Source of the DNA: Anaerolineae bacterium
GTDB taxonomy: Bacteria > Chloroflexota > Anaerolineae > SpSt-600
Reading direction: 5' to 3'
DNA: 5,665 bases
NCBI GenBank assembly: GCA_028275425.1
Contig: JAPWUT010000119.1
Coordinates: 1 to 5,665 of the forward strand
Notes under the pieces: model-generated
Database searches by the model: none
Told to the model about the DNA's origin: nothing
Seen by the model: the letters and a program-made list of their open reading frames with translations, nothing else
Translations under genes and position numbers: made by a program
Shown: piece after piece, positions 1 through 5,642 of the stretch
Numbering within the stretch: the stretch's first letter is position 1
Layout: every line of letters starts with the position of its first letter

Positions 1-119
1 GATGCTTTGCCGGCCCAATCGCTGAAGTTGCCGTCAATGGTGATGCCTTGGGCTAACACTGGCAATGCCCCCAGGAGCAGGGCCAGTAATGCGATAAAAA
101 GCATTCTCCTCCAACTCAT
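1..119 (-). CDS. Secreted protein, N-terminal fragment (signal peptide plus 'IDG.FSDW' start)
   Basis: Only the first 39 codons lie in the window; the gene runs off the left edge. The ATG at 119-117 is preceded by an AGGAGG site six bases upstream, which fixes the start. The peptide opens with a basic stretch (MSWRRM), a leucine/alanine-rich core and an 'ALPVLAQ' end, a typical Sec signal peptide with likely cleavage after residue 23. The mature part begins 'GITIDGNFSDWAGKA'. The IDG.F.DW pattern is the usual opening of CBM9-like or DOMON-like beta-sandwich domains of exported proteins, which often bind sugars or are surface modules. It lies 69 bases after the lamin-tail gene on the same strand, with the same signal peptide style (ALA-Q versus VLA-Q), so the two may be partners. 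The domain call rests on about 15 residues and is tentative. Confidence 0.75.
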   Translation of the reverse strand, partial: MSWRRMLFIALLALLLGALPVLAQGITIDGNFSDWAGKA

Positions 120-188
120 CTCTCCCCTCCTTTCCCTGCACGCAAGCAACATTGGCACCAGCTATGCGCAGGTGAATGCTTGTTTTTA
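120..188. other. Largest intergenic gap, with a weak nested inverted repeat
   Basis: This 69-base spacer between the lamin-tail gene and the next secreted-protein gene is the only sizeable gap in the window. An outer inverted repeat (143-148 with 177-182, CAAGCA/TGCTTG) encloses an inner one (156-159 with 171-174, CACC/GGTG). The inner loop is 11 bases and the spacers are unequal, so any hairpin would be weak. I see no convincing promoter. It may be a processing or attenuation structure between the two genes, or chance. Confidence 0.3.
126..131 (-). promoter_or_regulatory. Ribosome binding site for the truncated secreted protein
   Basis: Reads AGGAGG on the minus strand, six bases before the ATG at 119. 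It supports a real start here, although the coding part visible in the window is only 119 bases. Confidence 0.7.
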
Positions 189-1028
189 TTAATAAGTCGT
201 TCTCCACGGAAATTTCCCGCGCCATCCGGTTACACTTTTCCTGGCGATTTTCAGGCCGGCAAAAATCCCAAGCGGGATGACTATCCCCACCCAGCGCGGG
301 CGCGCCCGGGCGGAGAAGGCAGATAAGGTCACCGCGGTAGGACTGCCCCCGGCCGCAGTGTTGATACAGTTGTAGGGGGAAGCGTTGCGCTGGTGACGGT
401 ACCAATCGCCTCCAATGTTGGTGATGGATTGTCCCTCATAGGCTGAACCACTACAAGTAAGAGCAGTGTCCTTACCATTTCCACCGTCTACATAGGTCAG
501 GTTTTGGCAGACGGTGCCTGTTGTTGTGCCCCACGATACGCAATCCACTGCCCGGCCATCGGTGTAAAGCAGGGCCACATAATCCTCGGTGTTTGCCAAC
601 CTGTCCCCTATGGCTGAACTCAGAAATATCGTGGAAGTTATAAGGACGGACTGACTTAACGGGTTTGTATAGCTGTAAAATTCTTGTGAAAGAAGTGTAG
701 AGGTTACCGCTATCAACCAGCATCCACCTGGCGGAACTTCGCAGGAAGAGTTCGGGCACATAGAAGTGACAATAGTCTTTGTCATATTATTGTCACGAAT
801 CGCCCACCCGGCTAAGCTAACGGTCACAGACCCCTTGTTGTAAATTTCTACCCATTCACCTCCATTTAGAGGTGCGTCCTCCACATAGGCGTTAACCATC
901 ACCTCACTGATTACGATATCGGTGGGGTTGCCGGTGCCTTGGGCGAGGGCGGCGTTCAATGCTATTACCCCGGCAATGGCCAGGGCCGGGACCAAAGCTA
1001 AAAGGCAGGCTTTCCTCTTGGCATTCAT
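189..1028 (-). CDS. Secreted lamin-tail-domain (LTD) surface protein with C-terminal membrane helix and basic tail
   Basis: A 279-residue exported protein. Residues 1-29 form a signal peptide (MNAKRKA, hydrophobic core, ALA-Q cleavage site). Residues about 37-220 look like a lamin tail domain, an immunoglobulin-like fold common in bacterial surface proteins. Visible pieces are 'ISEVMVN' (40-46), 'GGEWVEIYNKG' (56-66), 'LAGWAIRD' (72-79), 'VPPGGCWLIA' (98-107), 'GDRLANTEDYVALLYTDG' (141-158) and 'GGDWYRHQ' (206-213). The mature part has seven cysteines (91, 96, 103, 163, 174, 192, 221), suggesting disulphides outside the cytoplasm. The C-terminus has a short motif 'PTAVTLSAFSAR' (230-241), a hydrophobic segment (about 247-262) and a basic tail, like a sorting or anchoring signal. 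The start overlaps the upstream stop as ATGA behind a GGGGGGAA site. Base composition is AT-richer than the genes upstream. The family call is good; the role (adhesion, scaffold, or substrate of the neighbours) is inference. Confidence 0.85.
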   Translation of the reverse strand: MNAKRKACLLALVPALAIAGVIALNAALAQGTGNPTDIVISEVMVNAYVEDAPLNGGEWVEIYNKGSVTVSLAGWAIRDNNMTKTIVTSMCPNSSCEVPPGGCWLIAVTSTLLSQEFYSYTNPLSQSVLITSTIFLSSAIGDRLANTEDYVALLYTDGRAVDCVSWGTTTGTVCQNLTYVDGGNGKDTALTCSGSAYEGQSITNIGGDWYRHQRNASPYNCINTAAGGSPTAVTLSAFSARARPRWVGIVIPLGIFAGLKIARKSVTGWRGKFPWRTTY

Positions 1029-1315
1029 TGTTCCCCCCTTTGCTTCTTAATAACAACGCCGCGTTCTAAGAGTTTCCCGGCCAGCGCCAGCACATCTTGC
1101 CCAGCGCGCTCGGGAGAAATCTGATACTCCTGGCTCATCGCTTTTGCAATCTCCCCAAGGGTCCGGCGGCCATCTATCATCTGGAAGACTTGCGCGCCAG
1201 TCCGGTTGAGCACGAAGAACCGGCCCTCCGACGGGAGGACGACTACCAGTTCCTCCCCGCTTTGCCGGAAGAGGACACCAGGCACAGGGGCCAGGATGTC
1301 ATCTAAACTCAGCAT
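1025..1315 (-). CDS. PqqD-family protein (RRE-like winged helix)
   Basis: A 96-residue protein matching the PqqD family in length and pattern: 'P.PGVLFRQSGEELVVVLPSEGRFFVLNRTGAQVFQMIDGRRTL' style N-half (about 10-53, with the hallmark 'FVLNRTGAQVF' at 34-44) and a helical C-half with 'EIAKAMSQEYQ' and 'DVLALAGKLLERGVV' (about 74-88). PqqD-type domains bind leader peptides of ribosomal peptides as RiPP recognition elements. Stand-alone members beside HprK-related kinases form the 'HPr-rel-A' neighbourhood, whose substrate is unknown. The gene starts inside the kinase gene (17-base overlap) behind a near-perfect Shine-Dalgarno site, and its stop overlaps the next start by four bases. No pqqA-like precursor or radical SAM partner is in the window, so PQQ synthesis is not supported. 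A peptide- or partner-docking adaptor for the adjacent kinase is the best guess. Confidence 0.88.
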   Translation of the reverse strand: MLSLDDILAPVPGVLFRQSGEELVVVLPSEGRFFVLNRTGAQVFQMIDGRRTLGEIAKAMSQEYQISPERAGQDVLALAGKLLERGVVIKKQRGEQ

Positions 1316-2087
1316 CTATCACCTCCCAGAAGGAATCGGCCTTGCGGAACCGGAGCGCACAGGCTGGCACATCGGCCAGAATCTCCTCCCAGCGGGCAAA
1401 GAGGCCTGGCAAGCGAGACGGGTCGGCATTCACGACCGGTGAGCTGGCGACCAGTTCGCCCAGAGCTACGGCAGGCGGGAGAGGGAGCAGCTGGTCCTCC
1501 GGGGCTTTGATTAGGCGGATTAAGGCCTTGAGAGGAGCTACCGTCCTTCTCCCGCGGCAAAGGCTGAAAGGGGTTGCCCATGCTTCCCATCCTCCCCGTC
1601 CCTTGCTCAGAAGGATAAGGTCATCGCTCAGGACTTCCTTGCCTTGGGATAAACGGGCCAGGGTGGTCTTCCCACTGCCCGAAGGGCCAAAGAAGGCCCA
1701 GGCAAAATCGCGGTGGACTACGCCTGCGGCGTGGAAGAGAAGCGCCCCGCGCTCAAAGGCACAGAGGGCAAAAGCGGTGCGCAAGAAATAAGCAAGGTCG
1801 CCTAAAGAAGCGGAAGGATTGGCCTTCAGCTGTGCTTCACCTTGAGAAGGGCAGATTCGGCCCTCAAAGCCAGGTGCTTCCAGGTAGCACAACCCGTCTT
1901 CAAAGCAAGGCCGGGCTTGGAAGAGAGGTGAACTTGGCTCAGGCAAAGATTCATCCGGCTCAAAGCGCACTACCCAATCAGAAACATGCCCACTCCACCA
2001 GGCCCATGCTTCGGCCAATGGCTTTACCCATCCCTCAGGGCCTTCTATAGCCAGAGAAACTTCGCCTATCCGCAGAACCCACCGCAA
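1299..2087 (-). CDS. HprK-related P-loop kinase
   Basis: A 262-residue cytoplasmic protein without membrane segments. The C-terminal half carries the HPr-kinase-like core: 'ALLFHAAGVV' (115-124), Walker A 'GPSGSGKTT' (134-142) and 'LSDDLILL' (153-160), the acidic pair expected to hold metal. The N-terminal half (1-110) is divergent and Trp-rich. True HPr kinase/phosphorylase is about 310 residues and acts on HPr. This protein is shorter, I do not see the HPr-kinase signature region, and no HPr gene is nearby, so it belongs with the HprK-related kinases found beside PqqD-like and nucleotidyltransferase genes. Relatives in some lasso peptide clusters phosphorylate the peptide C-terminus. Here the acceptor is unknown. 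The start is TTG, three bases after the upstream stop, chosen because GAGGT sits five bases before it and no other start codon is close. Confidence 0.85.
   Translation of the reverse strand: MRWVLRIGEVSLAIEGPEGWVKPLAEAWAWWSGHVSDWVVRFEPDESLPEPSSPLFQARPCFEDGLCYLEAPGFEGRICPSQGEAQLKANPSASLGDLAYFLRTAFALCAFERGALLFHAAGVVHRDFAWAFFGPSGSGKTTLARLSQGKEVLSDDLILLSKGRGGWEAWATPFSLCRGRRTVAPLKALIRLIKAPEDQLLPLPPAVALGELVASSPVVNADPSRLPGLFARWEEILADVPACALRFRKADSFWEVIDAEFR
1318..1326 (-). promoter_or_regulatory. Near-perfect Shine-Dalgarno site for the PqqD-like gene, inside the kinase gene
   Basis: Reads GGAGGTGAT on the minus strand, nearly the full complement of the 16S rRNA 3' end, with the GGAGGT core five bases from the ATG at 1315. 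It lies within the last codons of the kinase gene. It explains the 17-base overlap and suggests the small protein is made at a higher rate than the kinase, which starts with TTG. Confidence 0.75.
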
Positions 2088-2090
2088 GGC

Positions 2091-2510
2091 CTACCTCGCT
2101 TTAAAAGTCATTCCGAACCAAGCCAAACTTGCTGCCAGCACCCCGCAGGCCAGGGCAAGACCCCATCCTGCTCCAGCCCGCACCTTCGCAACCTCTGGAT
2201 ACTGGTTCCGGCCCCCGCTGCGCTCCAACTCCTCAAGCCGATAATAATACGTTTGCCCCCACTTTACCCCTCGGTCCTCAAAGCGGTAAGAAGAACCGGT
2301 GAGAGGGTCGCCTTGGGCAGGGATAGGGGTAGCGTTGAGGAGGATGAATGGGCCAGATGGGGAATCGGCTCGGTAAAGGTAGAAGCCGGCAGTATCCACC
2401 TCGCTGGCCGTCTCCCAAGTCACAACCACTCTCGGTGGCCAGATAAGCCAGGCCGATAATATCCCTAAGGCAAAGCTTAGCATAATGGCCAAGTAGCTGA
2501 TGCCCTTCAC
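2091..2510 (-). CDS. Small membrane-anchored Fn3-like protein
   Basis: Read from the GTG at 2510, this is a 139-residue protein with a hydrophobic N-terminal segment (about 4-24), one extracytoplasmic beta domain (about 27-111) and a C-terminal membrane segment (about 114-134) ending in FKAR. The domain has 'VVVTWETASEVDTAGFYLYR' (28-47), 'GPFILLN' (53-59), 'YRFEDRGVKWGQTYYYRLEE' (75-94), the fibronectin-III-like module common in exported Chloroflexota proteins. In those proteins the WETAS strand is preceded by an 'AVTL.SFTA' strand, which is missing here and replaced by the membrane helix. The GTG overlaps the stop of the preceding gene as GTGA and has GGGGGA just upstream. A TTG at 2531 would add seven residues but lacks a good site. 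Function unknown; it may be a membrane scaffold for the surface polymer or secreted proteins of the operon. Confidence 0.75.
   Translation of the reverse strand: MKGISYLAIMLSFALGILSAWLIWPPRVVVTWETASEVDTAGFYLYRADSPSGPFILLNATPIPAQGDPLTGSSYRFEDRGVKWGQTYYYRLEELERSGGRNQYPEVAKVRAGAGWGLALACGVLAASLAWFGMTFKAR
2093..2097 (-). promoter_or_regulatory. Ribosome binding site deciding the TTG start of the HprK-related kinase
   Basis: GAGGT on the minus strand overlaps the TAG stop of the upstream Fn3-like gene and stands five bases from the TTG at 2087. Termination and re-initiation at the same spot imply translational coupling. Confidence 0.6.
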
Positions 2511-3523
2511 CTTTCCCCCGAACGAAAGCAAGCTCTGATGGCTCGGATTGCCAAGTAAAATCCCTCCCTCAAGATGTCAAACCAACGGTAGGGGTAGAAA
2601 AGAGGCCATGTCCAGCTTGGATTTGGCCTGTAACGCCAGCGCACAAAGGCCGGCGAGGGAAAGAGCAGTCCACGCAAGAGCCCAAGTCTCCCGGTCCAAT
2701 CCAAGGAGTGGAACTTTTCCCAAGCCTTCTCCCCCTTGCGCCTCGGCTTGGCTTTCCTCTCCAGAAGCTTGGCCACAGTCCTATCCCTGCCCTCTTCCAA
2801 GAGGTGGAAGGCCTCCTCTGGCACTTGTGTTCCCAATAGCTCCACGCATCGCCTTAAGGCCCTGAGAACAGCTTCCGACCAGCGGGAAGCAGCCGCTTGC
2901 CTTGCCAGCTCTTCCCAATCAATTCGCTCCCCCTCTTTCTCCACCAAGAGATGGAGGTCGTACAGCCATTTGGGGTCCATTTGGGCTTCCCCGTGCTGGA
3001 GCATAGTATGGGCAGCTATGTAAAGGAGGTGAGCCGTGGGGTCAAGGGTCAGGAAATGATTGGGGAAGGGCAACTTCAACGGTTCGGCATGCTCCCAGAA
3101 CCAAGCCATGTCCAGATGATAGCGCTCATGCTCGCTCAAGGTAAGGGTCCAGTGCAATTCAATGCCGAAAGGCAGCCCTTCCCTCATCAAATCAAAATGG
3201 TGGCCCAGCAACAAGTTAAGCCCGGGGGCCATCTCTTCGGCCACCGGGCTGTACCCGGCATCCTTAAGGCGGGCAAAAGCCTCCTGGAGTAGCTCTTTGG
3301 GCACTAAGAGGTCCAGATCGCTCACCGGGCGGAGGGAAGAATCCGAGTAAAGGGTAAAGGCCAATGCCCCTCCCTTAAGCACCATGACCGGAATAGGGAA
3401 AGGCTGCGAGAAAATTTCGTCCAGCCGCCTAAGCTCCTCAAGGACCAGGGCATTCATTGCGGCGGTGGCCCAAAGCTGCTCTTTCTTCACCTCCTTGCCG
3501 GCCAGGATGCTTACCGCAGCCAT
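2507..3523 (-). CDS. Nucleotidyltransferase family protein (PF14907 type)
   Basis: A 338-residue soluble protein. The conserved block 'VLKGGALAFTLY' (48-59) followed by 'LRPVSDLDLLVP' (64-75) is the KGG...SDLDLLV signature of the uncharacterised nucleotidyltransferase family, with Asp69 and Asp71 as metal ligands of the polymerase-beta-like fold. 'GIELHWTL' (120-127) likely gives the third acidic residue (Glu122). A His-containing helix 'HLLYIAAHTMLQHG' (165-178), 'KWLYDLHLLVEK' (185-196) and a C-terminal aromatic stretch around 297-320 also fit the family. The N-terminus is short: many members carry an extra helical region before the KGG motif. The family is recurrent next to HprK-related kinase and PqqD-like genes, including in kinase-bearing lasso peptide clusters, but its substrate is unknown. 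The start lies 11 bases after the kinase stop; the upstream site is weak (AAAGG). Confidence 0.85.
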   Translation of the reverse strand: MAAVSILAGKEVKKEQLWATAAMNALVLEELRRLDEIFSQPFPIPVMVLKGGALAFTLYSDSSLRPVSDLDLLVPKELLQEAFARLKDAGYSPVAEEMAPGLNLLLGHHFDLMREGLPFGIELHWTLTLSEHERYHLDMAWFWEHAEPLKLPFPNHFLTLDPTAHLLYIAAHTMLQHGEAQMDPKWLYDLHLLVEKEGERIDWEELARQAAASRWSEAVLRALRRCVELLGTQVPEEAFHLLEEGRDRTVAKLLERKAKPRRKGEKAWEKFHSLDWTGRLGLLRGLLFPSPAFVRWRYRPNPSWTWPLFYPYRWFDILREGFYLAIRAIRACFRSGER

Positions 3524-3534
3524 ATTATAAGCCT

Positions 3535-5190
3535 TTACTCCTCAGGGTTTTCAGAAGGCGCCTCTTTCTTAACCCGGCGCTTCTTGCGCCTCCGGAAGAG
3601 CCTCTTCCACCAGGGCTTCTTATCGGAGGAGTCGTAGTAGTAATAGTAGTGGTAGTAGTAGCCCTTGGATTGAGGCTTGACCTTGTTCAGCACAGCCCCC
3701 AGGACTCTGAGGCCGCTCTGGCGAGCCAGGTTCACAGCCTCCGCAAAAGCCGAACGGTCCGTCCTCCCCCACTCAGCAACTACCAGGAAGCCGTCAACCC
3801 ATTTCCCCAGGGAAACGGCATCGGCACAGCTGAGGATTGGGGGAGTATCCACGATGATTACATCGGCTGTCTCCTTCAATTTTGCGATGAGCTTGCCCAT
3901 CTGCTGGGAGGCTAACAAGTCCGCAGGGTTCGGAGCAGAACGGCCAGCAGTCAGAACGGCGAGGTTGCTATTTTTAAACTTCTTCAAGTAAGCTTTATCA
4001 ATCAAAGCCTCGCTCAGCCCTGGGCTTTGGGGAAAGCCGAGAATTTTGTGGACTTTCGGGCGGCGCAAGTCAGCATCAACCAACACCACCCTTTTGCCAC
4101 CCTGAGCAATTGCTAAGCCGAGGTTAAGGGCTACAAAGGTTTTGCCCTCCTCAGGACCTGGGCTGGTCACACCTAAGACTTGCACCGGTTTGTCCACGCT
4201 GATGAACTCCAGGTTGCTCCTTAGCACTCGGAAGGATTCGGCAGTAGGGGAGCGCTGGTGCTCCATAGCGATGGAGGGGTTTTCGGAATCGCCGGGGTTA
4301 GGCTCAAATTCAAAGATGCTCCCCAAGACTGGCAGGCCTGTAGTTTCTTCAATCTGCTCCGGCCTTTTTATGCTGGTATCCAGGTATTCTGCGGCGAAAG
4401 CGGCCATCACAGCCACCATCGCCCCAAGAATCCCAGCCAAGGCGGTGTTGAGGAGCTTACGCGGCTTAACAGGCTTTTCAGGTACCTCTGCCTTTTCCAC
4501 TTGGGTTATGACGTCGGCGTAGCGAGCTTCAGTAAGGCGTAGCTCATATAGCTGGGCCAAGAGGCGGGTGCGCATGTCCTGCAAGCTTATGAGCTGTTGG
4601 TCAAGCGACCTTACCAAATCCTGGTCGTGGGTAACGCTCTTCTGCTCAGCGATTTTGCGCATATCCTCTTCCAGCTGAGCGATCTGGGCCTCAATGCTGG
4701 CCCTCAAGTTACTGAAACGCTCAGCTTGCTTCTCAGTCCGGTCCTCTATGAAGATTTGAGCGAGGGTATTGGCAGCATTTGCCGCCAGCTCCGGGTCCTC
4801 ACTCTCAACCCCAATCTTTATGAGTTGTGTATCCCTCACAACCTGGACCGATACGTTGAAGGGCAACTTCTCAAGCTCCGGCGGGTAACCGAGCTTGGTC
4901 AGCAATTTTTCCTGGAGGGCTTTGGACTTTATAATCTCGGCGTAAGTCTTAGCGATACGCTCCCCTAACAGAACATCTTGGTACTGCAGGGTTCCAGAAG
5001 TTCCACCACTGGGCTGGACCATGAGGGTAGTTTCAGCCCTGTAGACCGGGCGCATGAACTTGGCACTTATTACGTAAGCCGAGATAGCAGCGATAAGGGT
5101 GCAGAGGATGATAAGCCAAAGCCACCGCTGCAGAATCTGCAGGTAAACCCGCAAATCAATCTCTTCAGCTGCAAACTCTTCCCTCTCCAT
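3535..5190 (-). CDS. Polysaccharide co-polymerase fused to BY-type tyrosine kinase (Wzc/CpsCD-like)
   Basis: A 551-residue inner membrane protein that governs chain length and export of a surface polysaccharide. The Wzz part spans about 11-268: helix 1 (23-44), 'VYRAETTLMV' (50-59), a coiled-coil-rich outer loop (about 156-230), the Pro-rich 'EVPEKPVKPRK' (235-245) and helix 2 (248-268). The cytoplasmic kinase follows: oligomerisation motif E318-x2-R321-x2-R324, Walker A 'GPEEGKTF' (345-352), Walker A-prime 'VLVDADLRRP' (369-378) and Walker B 'VIIVDTPP' (444-451). The autophosphorylation cluster 'GYYYHYYYYYD' (510-520) has eight tyrosines and is followed by a strongly basic tail. Phe352 replaces the second Ser/Thr of the usual Walker A. 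No phosphatase, Wzx, Wzy or glycosyltransferase is in the window. I chose the ATG at 5190 because GGAGGAGG lies directly before it; the ATG at 5202 would add four residues and has a poor site. Confidence 0.93.
   Translation of the reverse strand: MEREEFAAEEIDLRVYLQILQRWLWLIILCTLIAAISAYVISAKFMRPVYRAETTLMVQPSGGTSGTLQYQDVLLGERIAKTYAEIIKSKALQEKLLTKLGYPPELEKLPFNVSVQVVRDTQLIKIGVESEDPELAANAANTLAQIFIEDRTEKQAERFSNLRASIEAQIAQLEEDMRKIAEQKSVTHDQDLVRSLDQQLISLQDMRTRLLAQLYELRLTEARYADVITQVEKAEVPEKPVKPRKLLNTALAGILGAMVAVMAAFAAEYLDTSIKRPEQIEETTGLPVLGSIFEFEPNPGDSENPSIAMEHQRSPTAESFRVLRSNLEFISVDKPVQVLGVTSPGPEEGKTFVALNLGLAIAQGGKRVVLVDADLRRPKVHKILGFPQSPGLSEALIDKAYLKKFKNSNLAVLTAGRSAPNPADLLASQQMGKLIAKLKETADVIIVDTPPILSCADAVSLGKWVDGFLVVAEWGRTDRSAFAEAVNLARQSGLRVLGAVLNKVKPQSKGYYYHYYYYYDSSDKKPWWKRLFRRRKKRRVKKEAPSENPEE
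3634..3660 (-). repeat. TAC trinucleotide tract encoding the tyrosine cluster
   Basis: Nine codons in a row, almost all TAC, with one TAT and one CAC, encode YYYHYYYYY of the kinase tail. At DNA level it is an imperfect (TAC)n microsatellite that could change length by whole codons without breaking the frame. Confidence 0.8.
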
Positions 5191-5200
5191 TTCCTCCTCC
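5191..5200 (-). promoter_or_regulatory. Ribosome binding site deciding the start of the Wzz/BY-kinase gene
   Basis: GGAGGAGGAA on the minus strand lies immediately before the ATG at 5190 and overlaps the last base of an upstream in-frame ATG at 5202. The upstream ATG has no comparable site, so 5190 is the more likely start. Confidence 0.6.
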
Positions 5201-5210
5201 ATAGGTCAGC

Positions 5211-5630
5211 TCATCGGGCAAACTGGGCTATAGCCAAAAGGATGCTAATCACAGTTCCGATAACCGTGAGCGCACCGATAAGCCAGCGGGTCTGCACTAC
5301 CATCTGGTGGTACATCTGATCCATGCGCTCATTCATGCGGTCAAACCGCTCATACATTTCCCGGTGCAATTGGTCAAAGCGATCATCCATTTCTCTGTGC
5401 AATCGGTCAAAGCGCTCGTCCATTTCCCTCCTTAGCTCTTGGACATCGGCCTTGAGGTCGGCCATGTCATGCTCAAGGATGTCCAGGCGGGAGAGGATTT
5501 GGCGGTACTCATCTCTTGAAATCGCCCTCTCCTCCAGCACGCTTGTAAGCCAAACGGCAAAAGCATCCACTACTTCATTCCCCCAAGCCTGCCTCAAAAT
5601 GGGAGGAACTTCCAAGGGCCGCACTGCCAT
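5211..5630 (-). CDS. Tail-anchored coiled-coil protein with 11-residue repeats
   Basis: A 139-residue protein. Residues 1-45 form a helical head ('WGNEVVDAFAVWLTSVLEE', 16-34). Residues 46-110 form a long charged coiled coil, and residues 116-136 form a single membrane helix ending in QFAR, so it is probably anchored by its tail with the coil in the cytoplasm. The coil contains three clear hendecads of the pattern RxMxxRFDxLH from about 68 to 100, giving a periodicity of 11 rather than 7, which favours a weakly right-handed or straight coil. Such small proteins are common in thermophilic bacteria and have no assigned function. It is the first gene seen in the block, with AAGGAGGT four bases before the ATG. 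Its stop is 20 bases from the chosen start of the Wzz/kinase gene. A role in organising the membrane polysaccharide complex is conceivable but not shown; it could be an unrelated neighbour. Confidence 0.8.
   Translation of the reverse strand: MAVRPLEVPPILRQAWGNEVVDAFAVWLTSVLEERAISRDEYRQILSRLDILEHDMADLKADVQELRREMDERFDRLHREMDDRFDQLHREMYERFDRMNERMDQMYHQMVVQTRWLIGALTVIGTVISILLAIAQFAR
5331..5429 (-). repeat. Three tandem 33-bp units within the coiled-coil gene
   Basis: The units 5331-5363, 5364-5396 and 5397-5429 share GGTCAAA.C and CAT.CATTTC-type blocks at a spacing of exactly 33 bases. The last two are the most alike, each starting GTGCAAT. They encode the 11-residue coiled-coil repeats, so the gene probably grew by in-frame duplication. 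Confidence 0.8.
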
Positions 5631-5634
5631 CTCT

Positions 5635-5642
5635 ACCTCCTT
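5635..5642 (-). promoter_or_regulatory. Ribosome binding site of the coiled-coil gene
   Basis: AAGGAGGT on the minus strand, four bases from the ATG at 5630. The 35 bases right of the gene show no clear promoter, so the operon start probably lies outside the window. Confidence 0.7.

Noticed and set aside
143..190. Intrinsic terminator read on the plus strand (inverted repeat followed by TTTTTATT)
   Set aside because: The stem is only six pairs around a long, poorly paired interior, and no plus-strand gene leads into it.
34..405. A 123-codon minus-strand frame overlapping the end of the LTD gene and the start of the truncated secreted gene
   Set aside because: It lies out of frame with both, and its translation lacks domain features; the two overlapped genes have signal peptides and clear starts.
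1342..1791. A 149-codon open frame on the plus strand opposite the HprK-related kinase
   Set aside because: It is antisense to a well-supported gene with P-loop motifs, has a basic low-complexity translation, no clear ribosome site and no recognisable domain.
1299..2087. Genuine HPr kinase/phosphorylase of carbon catabolite control
   Set aside because: The protein is shorter, its N-terminal half is divergent, no HPr or PTS gene is near, and the context is surface polysaccharide and PqqD-like.
1025..3523. A lasso peptide biosynthetic cluster
   Set aside because: Kinase, PqqD-like and nucleotidyltransferase genes fit, but the transglutaminase-like protease, the asparagine synthetase-like cyclase and a precursor gene are absent from the window.
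5331..5429. A CRISPR-like or intergenic repeat array
   Set aside because: The 33-bp units are contiguous without spacers and lie in frame in a coiled-coil gene.
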